The notes: a model not told the origin generated them from the sequence alone. A DNA stretch of 13,335 nt from HyVt-337 sp964428895 (GCA_964428895.1 CAYRZU010000083.1:1-13335); one strand, 5' to 3'. Positions 1 through 7,556 are shown, numbered from the stretch's first letter. Numbers and translations: made by a program.

Positions 1-896
1 GCAGCCGCAAGCTCATTCATCGGGCGCTTGAGTTCGGCATGAACTACATCGACACCGCCGCCGGCTACGGCGACAGCGAGGAGTCGATCGGCAAGGTCAT
101 CAAGGACATCAAAGAGCCCATCATTATCTCCACCAAGCTGGGCGGTCGCCCGGATCCGTTCGATGCTAAGAACATCGATTACCTGCGACAGTCGGTCGAG
201 ACCTCGCTGAAGCTGTTGCACCGCGAGCAGATAGACATTCTGATGATCCATGAGCCCGACCGACCCGGCGAGTACGACTGGTGGACCGACCGCGACGCCT
301 ACACCGGCCCGGTCACCGACCTGATGGCTGAGCTGAAGGAAAAGGAACTCATCCGCTTCACGGGCCTGGGCGGCACGACCGCTTACGAACTGGGCCCGAT
401 CATTCGCTCCGGTCAGTTCGACGTGGTCCTAACTGCCTTCAACTACAGCCTGCTCTGGCGCGAGGCCGAAATCGACGTGATCCCGGCCTGTAAGGAAGTG
501 GGCGCCGGTGTGGTGTCGGCCTCGCCGCTGCAGCAAGGCGGGCTGGTCGGCCGATTCGACAACGAGGTCAACAACGGCGCGCTGTGGATGTCCAAGCCGC
601 GTCGCGAGCAGTACAAGGCCCTCTACGCCTATCTCGACGAGATCGAGATGGACATCGTCGAGTGCGCCATCCGTTTTGTGCTGAACAACACCGACGTCGA
701 CTGCGTCATGAACGGCGCCCGCGACGTACCGCAACTCGAGCAGAACGTGGCCGCCTTCGAGAAAGGTCCCCTGCCGGCTGACATCCTGGCCCGGCTGGAC
801 GAGATCCACACCATGGTGCCCTTCCGTCCGTTCGAAGAGCCCTTTGGTATTCACTTTAACGGCCCGAAGCACCGCAACGGCCCAGGACCCGCATAA
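1..896 (+). CDS. Aldo/keto reductase, 5' truncated by window edge
   Basis: NAD(P)H-dependent oxidoreductase of the aldo/keto reductase (AKR) superfamily, cytosolic, probably acting on a sugar, sugar lactone or aldehyde. The reading frame is open from base 3 and already reads like the family there (residues equivalent to RALEFGMNYIDTAAGYGDSE), so the ATG at 39 is internal and the true start lies before the window. Counting from base 3, the catalytic tetrad is visible: Asp17 and Tyr22 in IDTAAGYG, Lys45 in STKLGG and His83 in MIHEPD. About 297 residues are seen against a usual 310-330, so some 20-40 are missing. The MIHEPD and GLGGTTAYELG stretches suggest the L-galactose / D-threo-aldose dehydrogenase branch, but the substrate is not readable. 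The TAA stop overlaps the ATG of the next dehydrogenase by one base, implying co-translation. The family is firm; the specificity is unknown. Confidence 0.93.
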   Translation, partial: SRKLIHRALEFGMNYIDTAAGYGDSEESIGKVIKDIKEPIIISTKLGGRPDPFDAKNIDYLRQSVETSLKLLHREQIDILMIHEPDRPGEYDWWTDRDAYTGPVTDLMAELKEKELIRFTGLGGTTAYELGPIIRSGQFDVVLTAFNYSLLWREAEIDVIPACKEVGAGVVSASPLQQGGLVGRFDNEVNNGALWMSKPRREQYKALYAYLDEIEMDIVECAIRFVLNNTDVDCVMNGARDVPQLEQNVAAFEKGPLPADILARLDEIHTMVPFRPFEEPFGIHFNGPKHRNGPGPA

Positions 897-1927
897 TGAA
901 GACAGCATTACTCGAACAACTCGGCTCGCTGACGGTGCGTGACGTCGCCGATCCCGTGGCCGGGCCCTACGGGGCGCTGTGCAAGAACCTCTACGGCGCC
1001 ACCTGCAGCGGCACGGACCTGCACCTGATCGAAGGCCGCGTGAGTTGGGCCATCGACGCCGCCCCCACCATCCTCGGCCACGAAAGCATCGGCCAGGTGA
1101 TCGAGATCGGCCAGAAGGTCCGCAACTATAAGGTCGGCGACCTGGTCACGCGCGTGGGCGCGCCCCCGGCGGCCGACGGCAGCTACGACGCCACCTGGGG
1201 GGGCTTCGCCGAGCTCGGCGTGGCGACCGACCACTGGGCCATGGCTGAAGACGGCGTGGATGAAAGCGAATGGGCCGGCGCCACCGTGAATCAGGTACTG
1301 CCCGCCGGCTCGGACCCCAAAGCCTGCACCATGATGACGACCTGGCGCGAAACGTTCAGCTTCATCAGCCGCATGAAGGTCCAAGCCGGCGAGAAGGTGC
1401 TGATTCTGGGCTCCGGCGGCGTGGCGCTGTCCTACGTGAGGCACGCGGCCAACCTGGGCGTCCGTCGGATCGACGTGGTCGGCAACCGCGCCCGCCGCGA
1501 GGTGTTCATGGAAGCCGGCACGAGCCACTTCTTCGGCTACACCGACGACGCGGTCGCCTGGCTGGTTTCCGGCGGATGTCCGGAGGGCTTTGAGGTCGTC
1601 ATCGACGCGGTGGGTTCACAGGCCACCATTGACCTGGCCCTCCAGAACGTCGTCGCCGGCGGACGACTGGGCGTGTACGGCATCGAGGAGATGGGCAAGA
1701 CTCAAATAGACGAAGACAAGGCCCGCGGTCCCTTCACCGTGCATGACGGCTATGACGAGGCCGAATACCACAATGAAGTGGTCGCCCTGATGCAAGCGGG
1801 CAAGCTCGACGCCGACATGTTCCTGGACCTCGACAACATCTATCCGCTCGAGAAGATCAATGACGCCTTCGACGCCGTTCGCAATCGCACGTGCATCAAG
1901 GCGGTCGTTCAACTGTCGGCCGACTGA
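896..1927 (+). CDS. Zinc-type medium-chain alcohol/polyol dehydrogenase (MDR)
   Basis: A 343-residue medium-chain dehydrogenase of the family that oxidises polyols, sugars or alcohols. The N-terminal GroES-like catalytic domain carries Cys37 (ATCSGTDLH) and the GHE motif at residues 61-63, two ligands of the catalytic zinc; Cys144 may supply another. The four-cysteine structural-zinc loop normally found near residues 90-115 is absent. The Rossmann fold begins at GSGGVA (172-177). The second strand ends in VVGNRARR, with Asn and Arg where NAD-dependent enzymes usually have Asp, which hints at NADP(H); this is inference. The start is the ATG inside the overlap with the preceding reductase's stop (TAATGA), with a purine-rich AGGA a short distance upstream. 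Coupling of an AKR and an MDR suggests two oxidation or reduction steps on one substrate. A strong terminator follows about 30 bp downstream. Confidence 0.92.
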   Translation: MKTALLEQLGSLTVRDVADPVAGPYGALCKNLYGATCSGTDLHLIEGRVSWAIDAAPTILGHESIGQVIEIGQKVRNYKVGDLVTRVGAPPAADGSYDATWGGFAELGVATDHWAMAEDGVDESEWAGATVNQVLPAGSDPKACTMMTTWRETFSFISRMKVQAGEKVLILGSGGVALSYVRHAANLGVRRIDVVGNRARREVFMEAGTSHFFGYTDDAVAWLVSGGCPEGFEVVIDAVGSQATIDLALQNVVAGGRLGVYGIEEMGKTQIDEDKARGPFTVHDGYDEAEYHNEVVALMQAGKLDADMFLDLDNIYPLEKINDAFDAVRNRTCIKAVVQLSAD

Positions 1928-1955
1928 TCTCGGCGACACACTCTGTAGGAATGGA

Positions 1956-1992
1956 AAACGCGGCGGGCCGACAACCCGCCGCGTTTCTTATT
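1956..1992. terminator. Bidirectional intrinsic terminator
   Basis: A perfect 12-bp GC-rich stem (AAACGCGGCGGG, 1956-1967, with CCCGCCGCGTTT, 1975-1986) closes a 7-nt loop. On the + strand it ends in TTT and continues CTTATT; on the - strand it is followed by TTTTCC. It lies between two convergent genes, the MDR dehydrogenase (stop at 1927) and eboE (stop at 2010), so it can terminate both the AKR-MDR transcript and the ebo operon. Confidence 0.88.
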
Positions 1993-2009
1993 GGATGGAT
2001 TGGCTGAAC

Positions 2010-3203
2010 CTAAGCGCCCAGCACGTTCTGCTGCACCCAGTCGTACTCGCGGGCGATGGACTGGGTCAGGCCGCCGGTCTGGAGGTCGGCCGGCAGGACG
2101 TTGAAGGTGTAGGTCTCGATCTCGATGTGCTCGGTGGCGCCGGCTCGCAAGGCGGCGGCGAACGCGCCGGTCAGCAAGGAGTTCGTCGAGGTCAGTTCGC
2201 CCAAGCGTTCAAAGAACAGCGGCACGTGGAAGTGGATGCGGCGTGTGTCGTCGGCCTGGCCCGTTGCCGCCAGTGCGGGCGGTAGGTCGTCGTAGCTGGT
2301 GATGGATCCATCGGCGGTGCGGGCCTTAACCTGGTGCAGGTACACGGGGTCCACGAACTGCTGTAGTTGCTCGGCGGCGGCCGGCGTGGCTGGGGCTTCG
2401 AGGGCGGCGCTGAGGTGCACCTTGCCGATCCGGACGCCCGCTTTCTTGAGCGCGGTCAGGCTAGCCGCCAGGTCCTCGAATTCCACGGCCAGGTGGGAGG
2501 TATCGAAGCATACACCGAGGTGGCGGCGTATGGCGTCCCGGGCCTCGGCCTCGCCCAAGTGGTGGCGGTGCGTCAGATGAGCAACACCGTATTCGAGCAG
2601 CGGGCCGGTGAAGAAGGCGATCACTTCGTCGGTGGTCTCCACGTAGCAGTCGGGTTCGGGCTCCAGGGCGATGCAGATATCGCGGCCGGTCTCGTGGCGC
2701 GCGAGATTCAGGTGGGCGACCGTGTCGCAGAGCATGGCCGTCATCTGCTGGACGTCGTCCGAGCCGGCGATCCACGGCTTATAGGATCCCGGCACGGTGG
2801 AGATACTTCCCGAAACGCCCTCGGGCAGCAGGCGGGCCAGCAGGTCGGCCAGGCGGCGGGTGTAGTCGCGGCGTTCGTGCGTGCGCCAATCGGGGGCGTA
2901 GACGCTCTGCTTGACGGCCGTATCGTGAAACTGACCATAGGGGAAGCCGTTGATGGTGAAAACATAGAGGCCTTCCCAGTCGAGGAAGGCCCGAAAGTCC
3001 TCGAACGCCTCGGGGACGGTCAGGTCGTGGGCAGCCTGTGCGCTGAGTCGCAGCCCCAAGCCGAACAGGCCGTCTAGGCCCAGGTCGTCGCGCACGCGGA
3101 GGGTCTGGTCGCGAATGGCCTGGAAGTTTTCGGCCCAGCTCTCGCCGGGATGGACATTGAGGCAATAGGTCAGATGGATGGGTGGATCGGTTTGGACTTT
3201 CAT
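2010..3203 (-). CDS. eboE: EboE, TIM-barrel metabolite-traffic protein (sugar isomerase/AP-endonuclease-2 fold)
   Basis: A 397-residue protein of the xylose isomerase-like / AP endonuclease family 2 TIM-barrel fold, matching the EboE branch. EboE hallmarks are visible: IHLTYCLNVHPGESW at residues 9-23, GLRLS at 50-54, IALEPEPDCYVETT at 178-191, GVCFDTSHLAVEFE at 230-243, IHFHVPLFFE at 323-332, and IEIETYTFNVLP at 360-371. Glu181, Asp234, His237, His263 and Glu361 are plausible metal ligands by analogy with sugar isomerases (inference). The molecular function of EboE is not established; in Nostoc the ebo genes support passage of the scytonemin precursor to the periplasm. No signal peptide is visible, so it should be cytosolic. 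The ATG start overlaps the eboD stop as ATGA, a strong sign of translational coupling. It is the last gene of the operon and ends at the bidirectional terminator. Confidence 0.9.
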   Translation of the reverse strand: MKVQTDPPIHLTYCLNVHPGESWAENFQAIRDQTLRVRDDLGLDGLFGLGLRLSAQAAHDLTVPEAFEDFRAFLDWEGLYVFTINGFPYGQFHDTAVKQSVYAPDWRTHERRDYTRRLADLLARLLPEGVSGSISTVPGSYKPWIAGSDDVQQMTAMLCDTVAHLNLARHETGRDICIALEPEPDCYVETTDEVIAFFTGPLLEYGVAHLTHRHHLGEAEARDAIRRHLGVCFDTSHLAVEFEDLAASLTALKKAGVRIGKVHLSAALEAPATPAAAEQLQQFVDPVYLHQVKARTADGSITSYDDLPPALAATGQADDTRRIHFHVPLFFERLGELTSTNSLLTGAFAAALRAGATEHIEIETYTFNVLPADLQTGGLTQSIAREYDWVQQNVLGA

Positions 3204-4402
3204 GGTGAACTCGCCTTCCGAGCATCCTCGATCGCCTGTTCGATTTGGCCGGGGTCCATCTGGTGGACTTCGGTCTTTCGGCCGATGCCGTCCGGCAGCG
3301 TGATGGTCAACCGGCCGCCCAGATGCTCGCGGAATTGCTCGAGGCCGTCCAGGATTTCCCGCGTGCCGTCGGCGGCGCGTTTGTCGAGAAGGTCATCCCA
3401 GATCGGTAGCCCGCAGGTGGCTAGGCCGCCCAGGATGCGGCCGCACTCATCGGAGGTGATGAGGCCGCTTCGCCGAGCGTAGCAGGAATCGATGGCGATG
3501 CCCACCGCGGCCGCCTGGCCGTGGCCAATCGCATACTCGCTCATCGTCTCGAGCCGATGGCCGATCCAATGGCCGAAGTCCAACGGCCGGGCCGAGCCGA
3601 ACTCAAACGGATCGCCGCTGGTCCGAATGTGTTCCAGGTGCAGCAGCGCGCAGCGGCGAACGGCCTCGGCCATCGTGTCGGCGTCGCTATGGCGCAGGGC
3701 CTCGGCGCGATCGCACAGAAACTCAAAGAACGCGGCGTCCTTGATGACGGCGACCTTGAAGGCTTCGGCCACGCCGCCGATCCAATCCCGGTCGGCCAGG
3801 GTCGTCAGAAACTCGGCATCGTTGATCACCGCGAACGGCGGCGCGAAGGTGCCCACGAAGTTCTTCTGCCCGTGCTCGTCCATGGCGTTCTTGACGCCCA
3901 CGCCGCCATCATCCTGGGCCAGAGTGGTTGTCGGCACGCGGACCAAGCGCAGCCCACGGTGCACGATGGACGTCGCAAACCCGACCATATCCAGCATGGC
4001 CCCGCCGCCCAGGGCCACCACAAAGCTCTGCCGATCCAGGTGGGTGCTGCCGATGGTCCACATCATGTCGCGGACGACGTCCCAATCGGTCTTGGCAACC
4101 TCCCCGCCGGGGACCACCGTCAGGCAGGCCAACTCAATCCGTTGCGGATGGGCGTGGAAGTAGGCCTTGATCCGTCGCTGCAGGCCGGGCTGGGCTTGGT
4201 CGAGCCCGGAATCGACAACGACCATGGCGCGGTGACAGCGGCCTTCGTCGAGGCGGTCGAGCACGTCGGCCAGCAGCGGATTGTCCGCCGCCAACAGGCC
4301 CCGGGTGAAGATCACCGGGTACTCGAACGGCACGGAGATCGACTGGGCGTAGACCTCGGCGGGGTGTGCCTTTGATTCGTCTCGCTGCTCACTGCCGGTC
4401 AC
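3200..4402 (-). CDS. eboD: EboD, 3-dehydroquinate synthase-like (sugar-phosphate cyclase family)
   Basis: A 400-residue AroB-like protein of the sugar-phosphate cyclase superfamily, belonging to EboD rather than housekeeping dehydroquinate synthase. NAD-binding features are PGGE (98-101) and GGGAMLDMVGF (132-142). PTTTLAQDDGGVGVKN (157-172) stands where AroB has the LLAQVDSSVGGKT type of sequence, and KNFVGTFAPPFAVIND (180-195) follows. Metal ligands are retained: Glu213 in GGVAEAFK, His278 in FGHWIGH and His294 in GHGQ. The usual Glu of the HGE motif is Gln296. These changes argue for a substrate other than DAHP, perhaps a cyclised sugar phosphate or a non-catalytic role; neither is shown. 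The start is GTG at 4402, with GGAG seven bases upstream; no ATG lies in frame after the eboF stop, 18 bp away. The 3' end overlaps eboE by 4 nt. An N-terminal extension of roughly 25 residues precedes the fold. Confidence 0.9.
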   Translation of the reverse strand: MTGSEQRDESKAHPAEVYAQSISVPFEYPVIFTRGLLAADNPLLADVLDRLDEGRCHRAMVVVDSGLDQAQPGLQRRIKAYFHAHPQRIELACLTVVPGGEVAKTDWDVVRDMMWTIGSTHLDRQSFVVALGGGAMLDMVGFATSIVHRGLRLVRVPTTTLAQDDGGVGVKNAMDEHGQKNFVGTFAPPFAVINDAEFLTTLADRDWIGGVAEAFKVAVIKDAAFFEFLCDRAEALRHSDADTMAEAVRRCALLHLEHIRTSGDPFEFGSARPLDFGHWIGHRLETMSEYAIGHGQAAAVGIAIDSCYARRSGLITSDECGRILGGLATCGLPIWDDLLDKRAADGTREILDGLEQFREHLGGRLTITLPDGIGRKTEVHQMDPGQIEQAIEDARKASSP

Positions 4403-4420
4403 GATGCGTCTCCATGGGTC

Positions 4421-5707
4421 TTAGGATCGGGCATTCAACCACCTTCGGGTCGCCCGGGCCAGTGAGATCAGGTCGGTTGGCTGCTCCGAAAGCGACAGCG
4501 TGGTTCCCCACACGACCTCTCTCCCCTCGCCGGCGCGGCCGTGCGAGCCGCGAATGCGGGTGGTGTCTTGCGTCACGGACATCGGCAGCCAGTCGAACGG
4601 TTCGCCGAACAGTTCGCACGGATCGAAGCCGGGTTTGCTGTGAATGTCCACGTGCGCGGCGTAGTCGGGGGCTTGCTGCCTCTCGGTCCACCAGGGGTAG
4701 GCCAGCCACGTCCCCGGTTCGGCGAGCGCGACGAGTTCGCCGCTGTTGGGGTGATCGATATCGCAAGCGGCCTGGGCGTCGCGGCCGAGCACGTCGGCCA
4801 CGCCGGGCCATGTCGCCAGCACGTCGCGGACGATCTGAAGGTCCTTCCTGTCGCCCACGTAGACGTGGGCGATTTCGTGATCGACCATCGCGAAGGCGCG
4901 GGAGGTGTAGAGATCGGCGTAAAGCCTTGGGCCAACCTGGCGCGTGGTCAGCAGGCCGGCCTCGACCAGGGCCCGGTTGGGCAGCGCAGCCTCGGTAGCC
5001 GGGGCGATGGCATAGTCCCCGAAGACCAGCACCTCGTAACCGTTGGCTTCCGCCGCTGCCATCAGCCGGTGGAGTTGCTCATCCAACGCCTCGGCCGCCT
5101 TGGCGCTGCGCGAATGATTGGGGCCGTAGCGTTGCAGGTCGTAGTCGAGCGTGGGTAGGTAGCTCAGCAGCAGATCCGGCGCAATCGATCCATCCGCCAT
5201 GACAGCCGCGGCCGCCTCGGCGATCCAATCGCCCGCCTTGGCCGACGCCAACGGCCCCCAGTAATGTCGCAGCTTGAACGGTCGACCGACGGTCTCGCAT
5301 AACCGCTGGTAGAGGCCGGCCGGTTTGGCATAACAGTCCTGAATCATGCCGCCGTGGTGTTTGTGGATCGGCGCCGGGGAAAGGATCAGATCCACATCCT
5401 CGCCCAGGCTCTGCTGCCAGAACATTAACCCCACGGTTCGGCCGGCCTGGCGGAACTGGCTCCAGATGCGCTCGCCGGCGACCAGCCCGGCCGACTGCTC
5501 CCAAAACATCGCCTTGGCCATGGATCGATGGTACAGGCCGTTGGCGATCATGCCGTGGGTCGACGGCGGCGACGCGGTGCGGAAGCTCGCCTGGGCCGTG
5601 CACGTAACAGCCGGAAACACGCTCTGCATGGATTGGAACTCCAGCCCGGGCGCGTGGGGGGCGGTCGACAGACCTGCAACCTGGATGATCAGGAGTTTAG
5701 TCGGCAT
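4421..5707 (-). CDS. eboF: EboF, alkaline phosphatase-superfamily phosphodiesterase/pyrophosphatase-like protein
   Basis: A 428-residue member of the alkaline phosphatase superfamily, nucleotide pyrophosphatase/phosphodiesterase type, identified as EboF from sequence and operon context. The likely nucleophile is Thr35 in PAVTCTAQASF, followed by HGMIANGLYHR (51-61). PTLDYDLQRYGPNHSR supplies the Asp/His metal site typical of the family, VFGDYAI stands where FSDHG-like motifs occur, and VDIHSKPGFDPCELF lies near the end. The first strand reads LLIIQVAGLST; the Asp that normally binds metal there is not present, which may alter or weaken catalysis. No signal peptide is seen, so it is probably cytosolic. 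The start is ATG 25 bp after eboC, with only a weak ribosome-binding site, and a 6-bp stem (5712-5717 with 5723-5728) in the gap. Its position between eboC and eboD, rather than at the end of the operon, is unusual compared with the alphabetical A-F order. Confidence 0.87.
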   Translation of the reverse strand: MPTKLLIIQVAGLSTAPHAPGLEFQSMQSVFPAVTCTAQASFRTASPPSTHGMIANGLYHRSMAKAMFWEQSAGLVAGERIWSQFRQAGRTVGLMFWQQSLGEDVDLILSPAPIHKHHGGMIQDCYAKPAGLYQRLCETVGRPFKLRHYWGPLASAKAGDWIAEAAAAVMADGSIAPDLLLSYLPTLDYDLQRYGPNHSRSAKAAEALDEQLHRLMAAAEANGYEVLVFGDYAIAPATEAALPNRALVEAGLLTTRQVGPRLYADLYTSRAFAMVDHEIAHVYVGDRKDLQIVRDVLATWPGVADVLGRDAQAACDIDHPNSGELVALAEPGTWLAYPWWTERQQAPDYAAHVDIHSKPGFDPCELFGEPFDWLPMSVTQDTTRIRGSHGRAGEGREVVWGTTLSLSEQPTDLISLARATRRWLNARS

Positions 5708-5732
5708 GGGAACTCACTGGTGGTGAGTCATT

Positions 5733-6683
5733 CTAGCTGGACGCGAACCGCCTTGCCAGCAGACCCGTCAGCGGCCACGCCGCAAACAACCCCACCGCAA
5801 ACCACACCCCTTCGGGGCCTCCCAAGGCCGCCAAGGCCGCCTGCACCACCAGCAGCGCTCGGACCCACATGCCGATGGTTCGGCCAATGCGCGACGGCTC
5901 GCACATGCCCTTTAGTCGATGCCCGCAATAGATGCCCCACGCCAGACCGACCAGACAGAACACCGCCGACACGCCCACCTGCCAGAGGTCGATCAACGGC
6001 TCGACCCAGACCGTCAACGAAATGACCGTGAAGGCATACCCCGCGATCAAGGCGCGGTGTGGCAGCCATCGCAGGTCGCCCACGTCGGCACTTTCGGTTT
6101 CCCGCATCGCCAGGAGCGTGACCGCAACGACATATAGGCCGATCGTAGCGGCGGCAAAGATCACGGGCCATTGATTCAATCCCCCCCATCCGCCAACGGC
6201 CGACGCGCCGAGCAGGACGCTGCCGGCCCGACACAAGCCCATGTTGATCGGGCCGAGGAGACCGATGCGGCTGGTGCTGTAGTTGTAGAGCGTGATCAGC
6301 ACCACCAGTCCGAAGGCCAGATGGCTGGTGGCGGCCTGGCCGACGAAGCCGGCGACGAGCATAGCCGTGACCACCAACCCGCACAAGGCCGCCCAGGCCG
6401 ACCGAATGTTGATGGCCCCGCTGGGTAGCGGGCGCTCGGGCCGGGTCTGGGCGTCTTCGGGCAAGTGGGCCAAATCGTTTTGCACCAGGCCGCCCGCATA
6501 GAGCAGCACGCTGGCCGCTGCAACCGGAACGAGCTTGGCCCAGCCGCCGCCAGCAACGGCTCCGCCGCCGAGCAGGAAGCCCACGATCGGGTCGCCCGGA
6601 ACAGTCAGCAGGTTGGGCAGCCGGAGCAGTTGGCCCCAACTGCCCGGGCGTGAGCGTTTGGGTTGGTCGGCGTGGTCGCTCAG
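5733..6683 (-). CDS. eboC: EboC, UbiA-like membrane prenyltransferase (probable CTG start)
   Basis: A polytopic inner-membrane protein of the UbiA prenyltransferase superfamily, EboC type; 316 residues from the proposed start. The first allylic-diphosphate-binding motif is clear: QNDLAHLPEDAQTRPERPLPSG, with Asn69 and Asp70. The second Asp-rich motif is weak (DVGDLRWLPHRALIAGY), so the substrate is uncertain. At least seven hydrophobic segments follow. In Nostoc the ebo genes act in delivering the scytonemin precursor across the membrane, and EboC is the only membrane protein seen in this operon. The first conventional start codon, GTG at 6584, would delete the conserved LLRLPNLLTVPGDPIVGFLL segment. 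The frame is open upstream to a stop at 6747-6749 with no ATG, GTG or TTG in frame. The best start is CTG at 6683-6681, which overlaps the eboB stop (CTGA) with GGGAG eight bases upstream. A frameshift or sequencing error is the alternative. Confidence 0.85.
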   Translation of the reverse strand: MSDHADQPKRSRPGSWGQLLRLPNLLTVPGDPIVGFLLGGGAVAGGGWAKLVPVAAASVLLYAGGLVQNDLAHLPEDAQTRPERPLPSGAINIRSAWAALCGLVVTAMLVAGFVGQAATSHLAFGLVVLITLYNYSTSRIGLLGPINMGLCRAGSVLLGASAVGGWGGLNQWPVIFAAATIGLYVVAVTLLAMRETESADVGDLRWLPHRALIAGYAFTVISLTVWVEPLIDLWQVGVSAVFCLVGLAWGIYCGHRLKGMCEPSRIGRTIGMWVRALLVVQAALAALGGPEGVWFAVGLFAAWPLTGLLARRFASS

Positions 6684-7516
6684 CGTTGAAACTCCCGCGG
6701 GTCGACGGGCTCGATATCGAGCTGCGGCCGCCAGTTGGGCGATTGGCTATAAAACGCCGTCGCGTTGTCGCAAACGATCCGTTGGACGGCCTCGCCGTCG
6801 TGGCCGTGGCCGCTCATGAACTCCACGACCTTGACCAGACTTAGCGGGTCGGAGACGCCCCAGTCGGCCGAGCCGTTGACCATCATGCGCTCCGAACCGA
6901 ACTGACGGACGATATTGCTGACACGCTCGGGCGTGAGCTTGGAGATCGGATAGACCGTCATGCCGCACCAGCAGTCGGTGGCGTAGGAAACGGGCATGGT
7001 CTCCTCGGTGTTGTGGTCGATGAGGATCTTCCGCTGGTCGAGGCCTTCAGTGGTGATGATCTCAACGATCCGCTCCGTGCCCCGCAGCTTGTCGACGTGC
7101 GGAGTATGGATAATGATGGGCATATCCCGCTCGGCCGCGATATGAAGCTGGGCCACGAACGCCCGTTCCTCGTTGGGCGTGATGTTGTTGAAGCCGATTT
7201 CCCCTAACGCCACGCATCGCTCATGGTCGAGGTAGTCGCCGAGCCCGGCCAGCACCTCGCCGACCAAGCCGGGATCCTCGGCCTCCTTCGGATTGACCGA
7301 GACGGCCGCGTAGTGGTCGATGCCGAACCGCCGGGCCCGGACGGTCTCGAAATCCAGGATGAGCTGGAAGTAGTCGAAGAACGTGCCGGCGTAACGGCGA
7401 TTGGCGCCCAGCCAGAAGGACGGCTCGACACACGCCCGAATGCCCGCGGCGTACATAGCCACGTAGTCGTCGGTGGTGCGCGAGTACATATGAATGTGCG
7501 GCTCGATGATGGTCAT
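6680..7516 (-). CDS. eboB: EboB, TatD-like metal-dependent hydrolase
   Basis: A 278-residue TIM-barrel metal-dependent hydrolase of the amidohydrolase/TatD class, assigned to EboB by sequence and by its place at the head of the operon. Metal-site residues are in order: His7 and His9 in EPHIHM, Glu106 in ALGEIGFN, His137 and His140 in IIIHTPH, His168 in IDHNTEE, and Asp218 in NGSADWG. All expected ligand positions are filled, so it should be an active hydrolase; the substrate is unknown. No signal peptide is visible, so it is cytosolic. The ATG start is fixed by the proximity of the HxH motif; AGGAG lies 13 bases upstream, a long spacing. eboA, normally upstream of eboB, is absent: the next gene is divergent. 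The 3' end overlaps the proposed eboC start by 4 nt. Confidence 0.9.
   Translation of the reverse strand: MTIIEPHIHMYSRTTDDYVAMYAAGIRACVEPSFWLGANRRYAGTFFDYFQLILDFETVRARRFGIDHYAAVSVNPKEAEDPGLVGEVLAGLGDYLDHERCVALGEIGFNNITPNEERAFVAQLHIAAERDMPIIIHTPHVDKLRGTERIVEIITTEGLDQRKILIDHNTEETMPVSYATDCWCGMTVYPISKLTPERVSNIVRQFGSERMMVNGSADWGVSDPLSLVKVVEFMSGHGHDGEAVQRIVCDNATAFYSQSPNWRPQLDIEPVDPREFQR
6681..6696 (-). promoter_or_regulatory. Ribosome-binding site and CTG start of eboC
   Basis: On the - strand GGGAG (6696-6692) is followed by eight bases and then CTG (6683-6681), whose last two bases are the first two of the eboB TGA stop. This is the usual geometry of a translationally coupled start but with a non-canonical codon. 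It decides the eboC start because the frame has no ATG, GTG or TTG between the upstream stop at 6747-6749 and position 6584. An ACG codon directly before it is a less likely alternative. Confidence 0.55.
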
Positions 7517-7537
7517 GTCGAAGGATCAACTCCTGCT

Positions 7538-7556
7538 GCCCTGCCTGCGGGCGGGC
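7538..7556 (-). other. Small hairpin in the eboB leader
   Basis: GCCC (7538-7541) and GCC (7543-7545) can pair with GGC (7550-7552) and GGGC (7553-7556) around a 4-nt loop, leaving one bulged base. In the eboB mRNA the stem would end about three bases before the AGGAG ribosome-binding site. It could affect translation, or it may be a small GC-rich repeat; no T-run follows, so it is not a terminator. Confidence 0.35.

Noticed and set aside
3521..4375. 284-codon + strand open frame opposite eboD
   Set aside because: An antisense shadow of eboD; the composition matches a mirrored frame, with no recognisable domain.
5712..5728. 6-bp stem (ACTCAC/GTGAGT) in the gap before eboF
   Set aside because: Short and without a T-run; it could influence eboF translation but is too weak to call a regulatory element.
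5728..6639. 303-codon - strand open frame with an ATG start over eboC
   Set aside because: Its protein is Gly/Arg/Pro-rich with no fold, while the overlapping frame encodes a clear UbiA protein. It is a GC-rich shadow, despite having the conventional start that eboC lacks.
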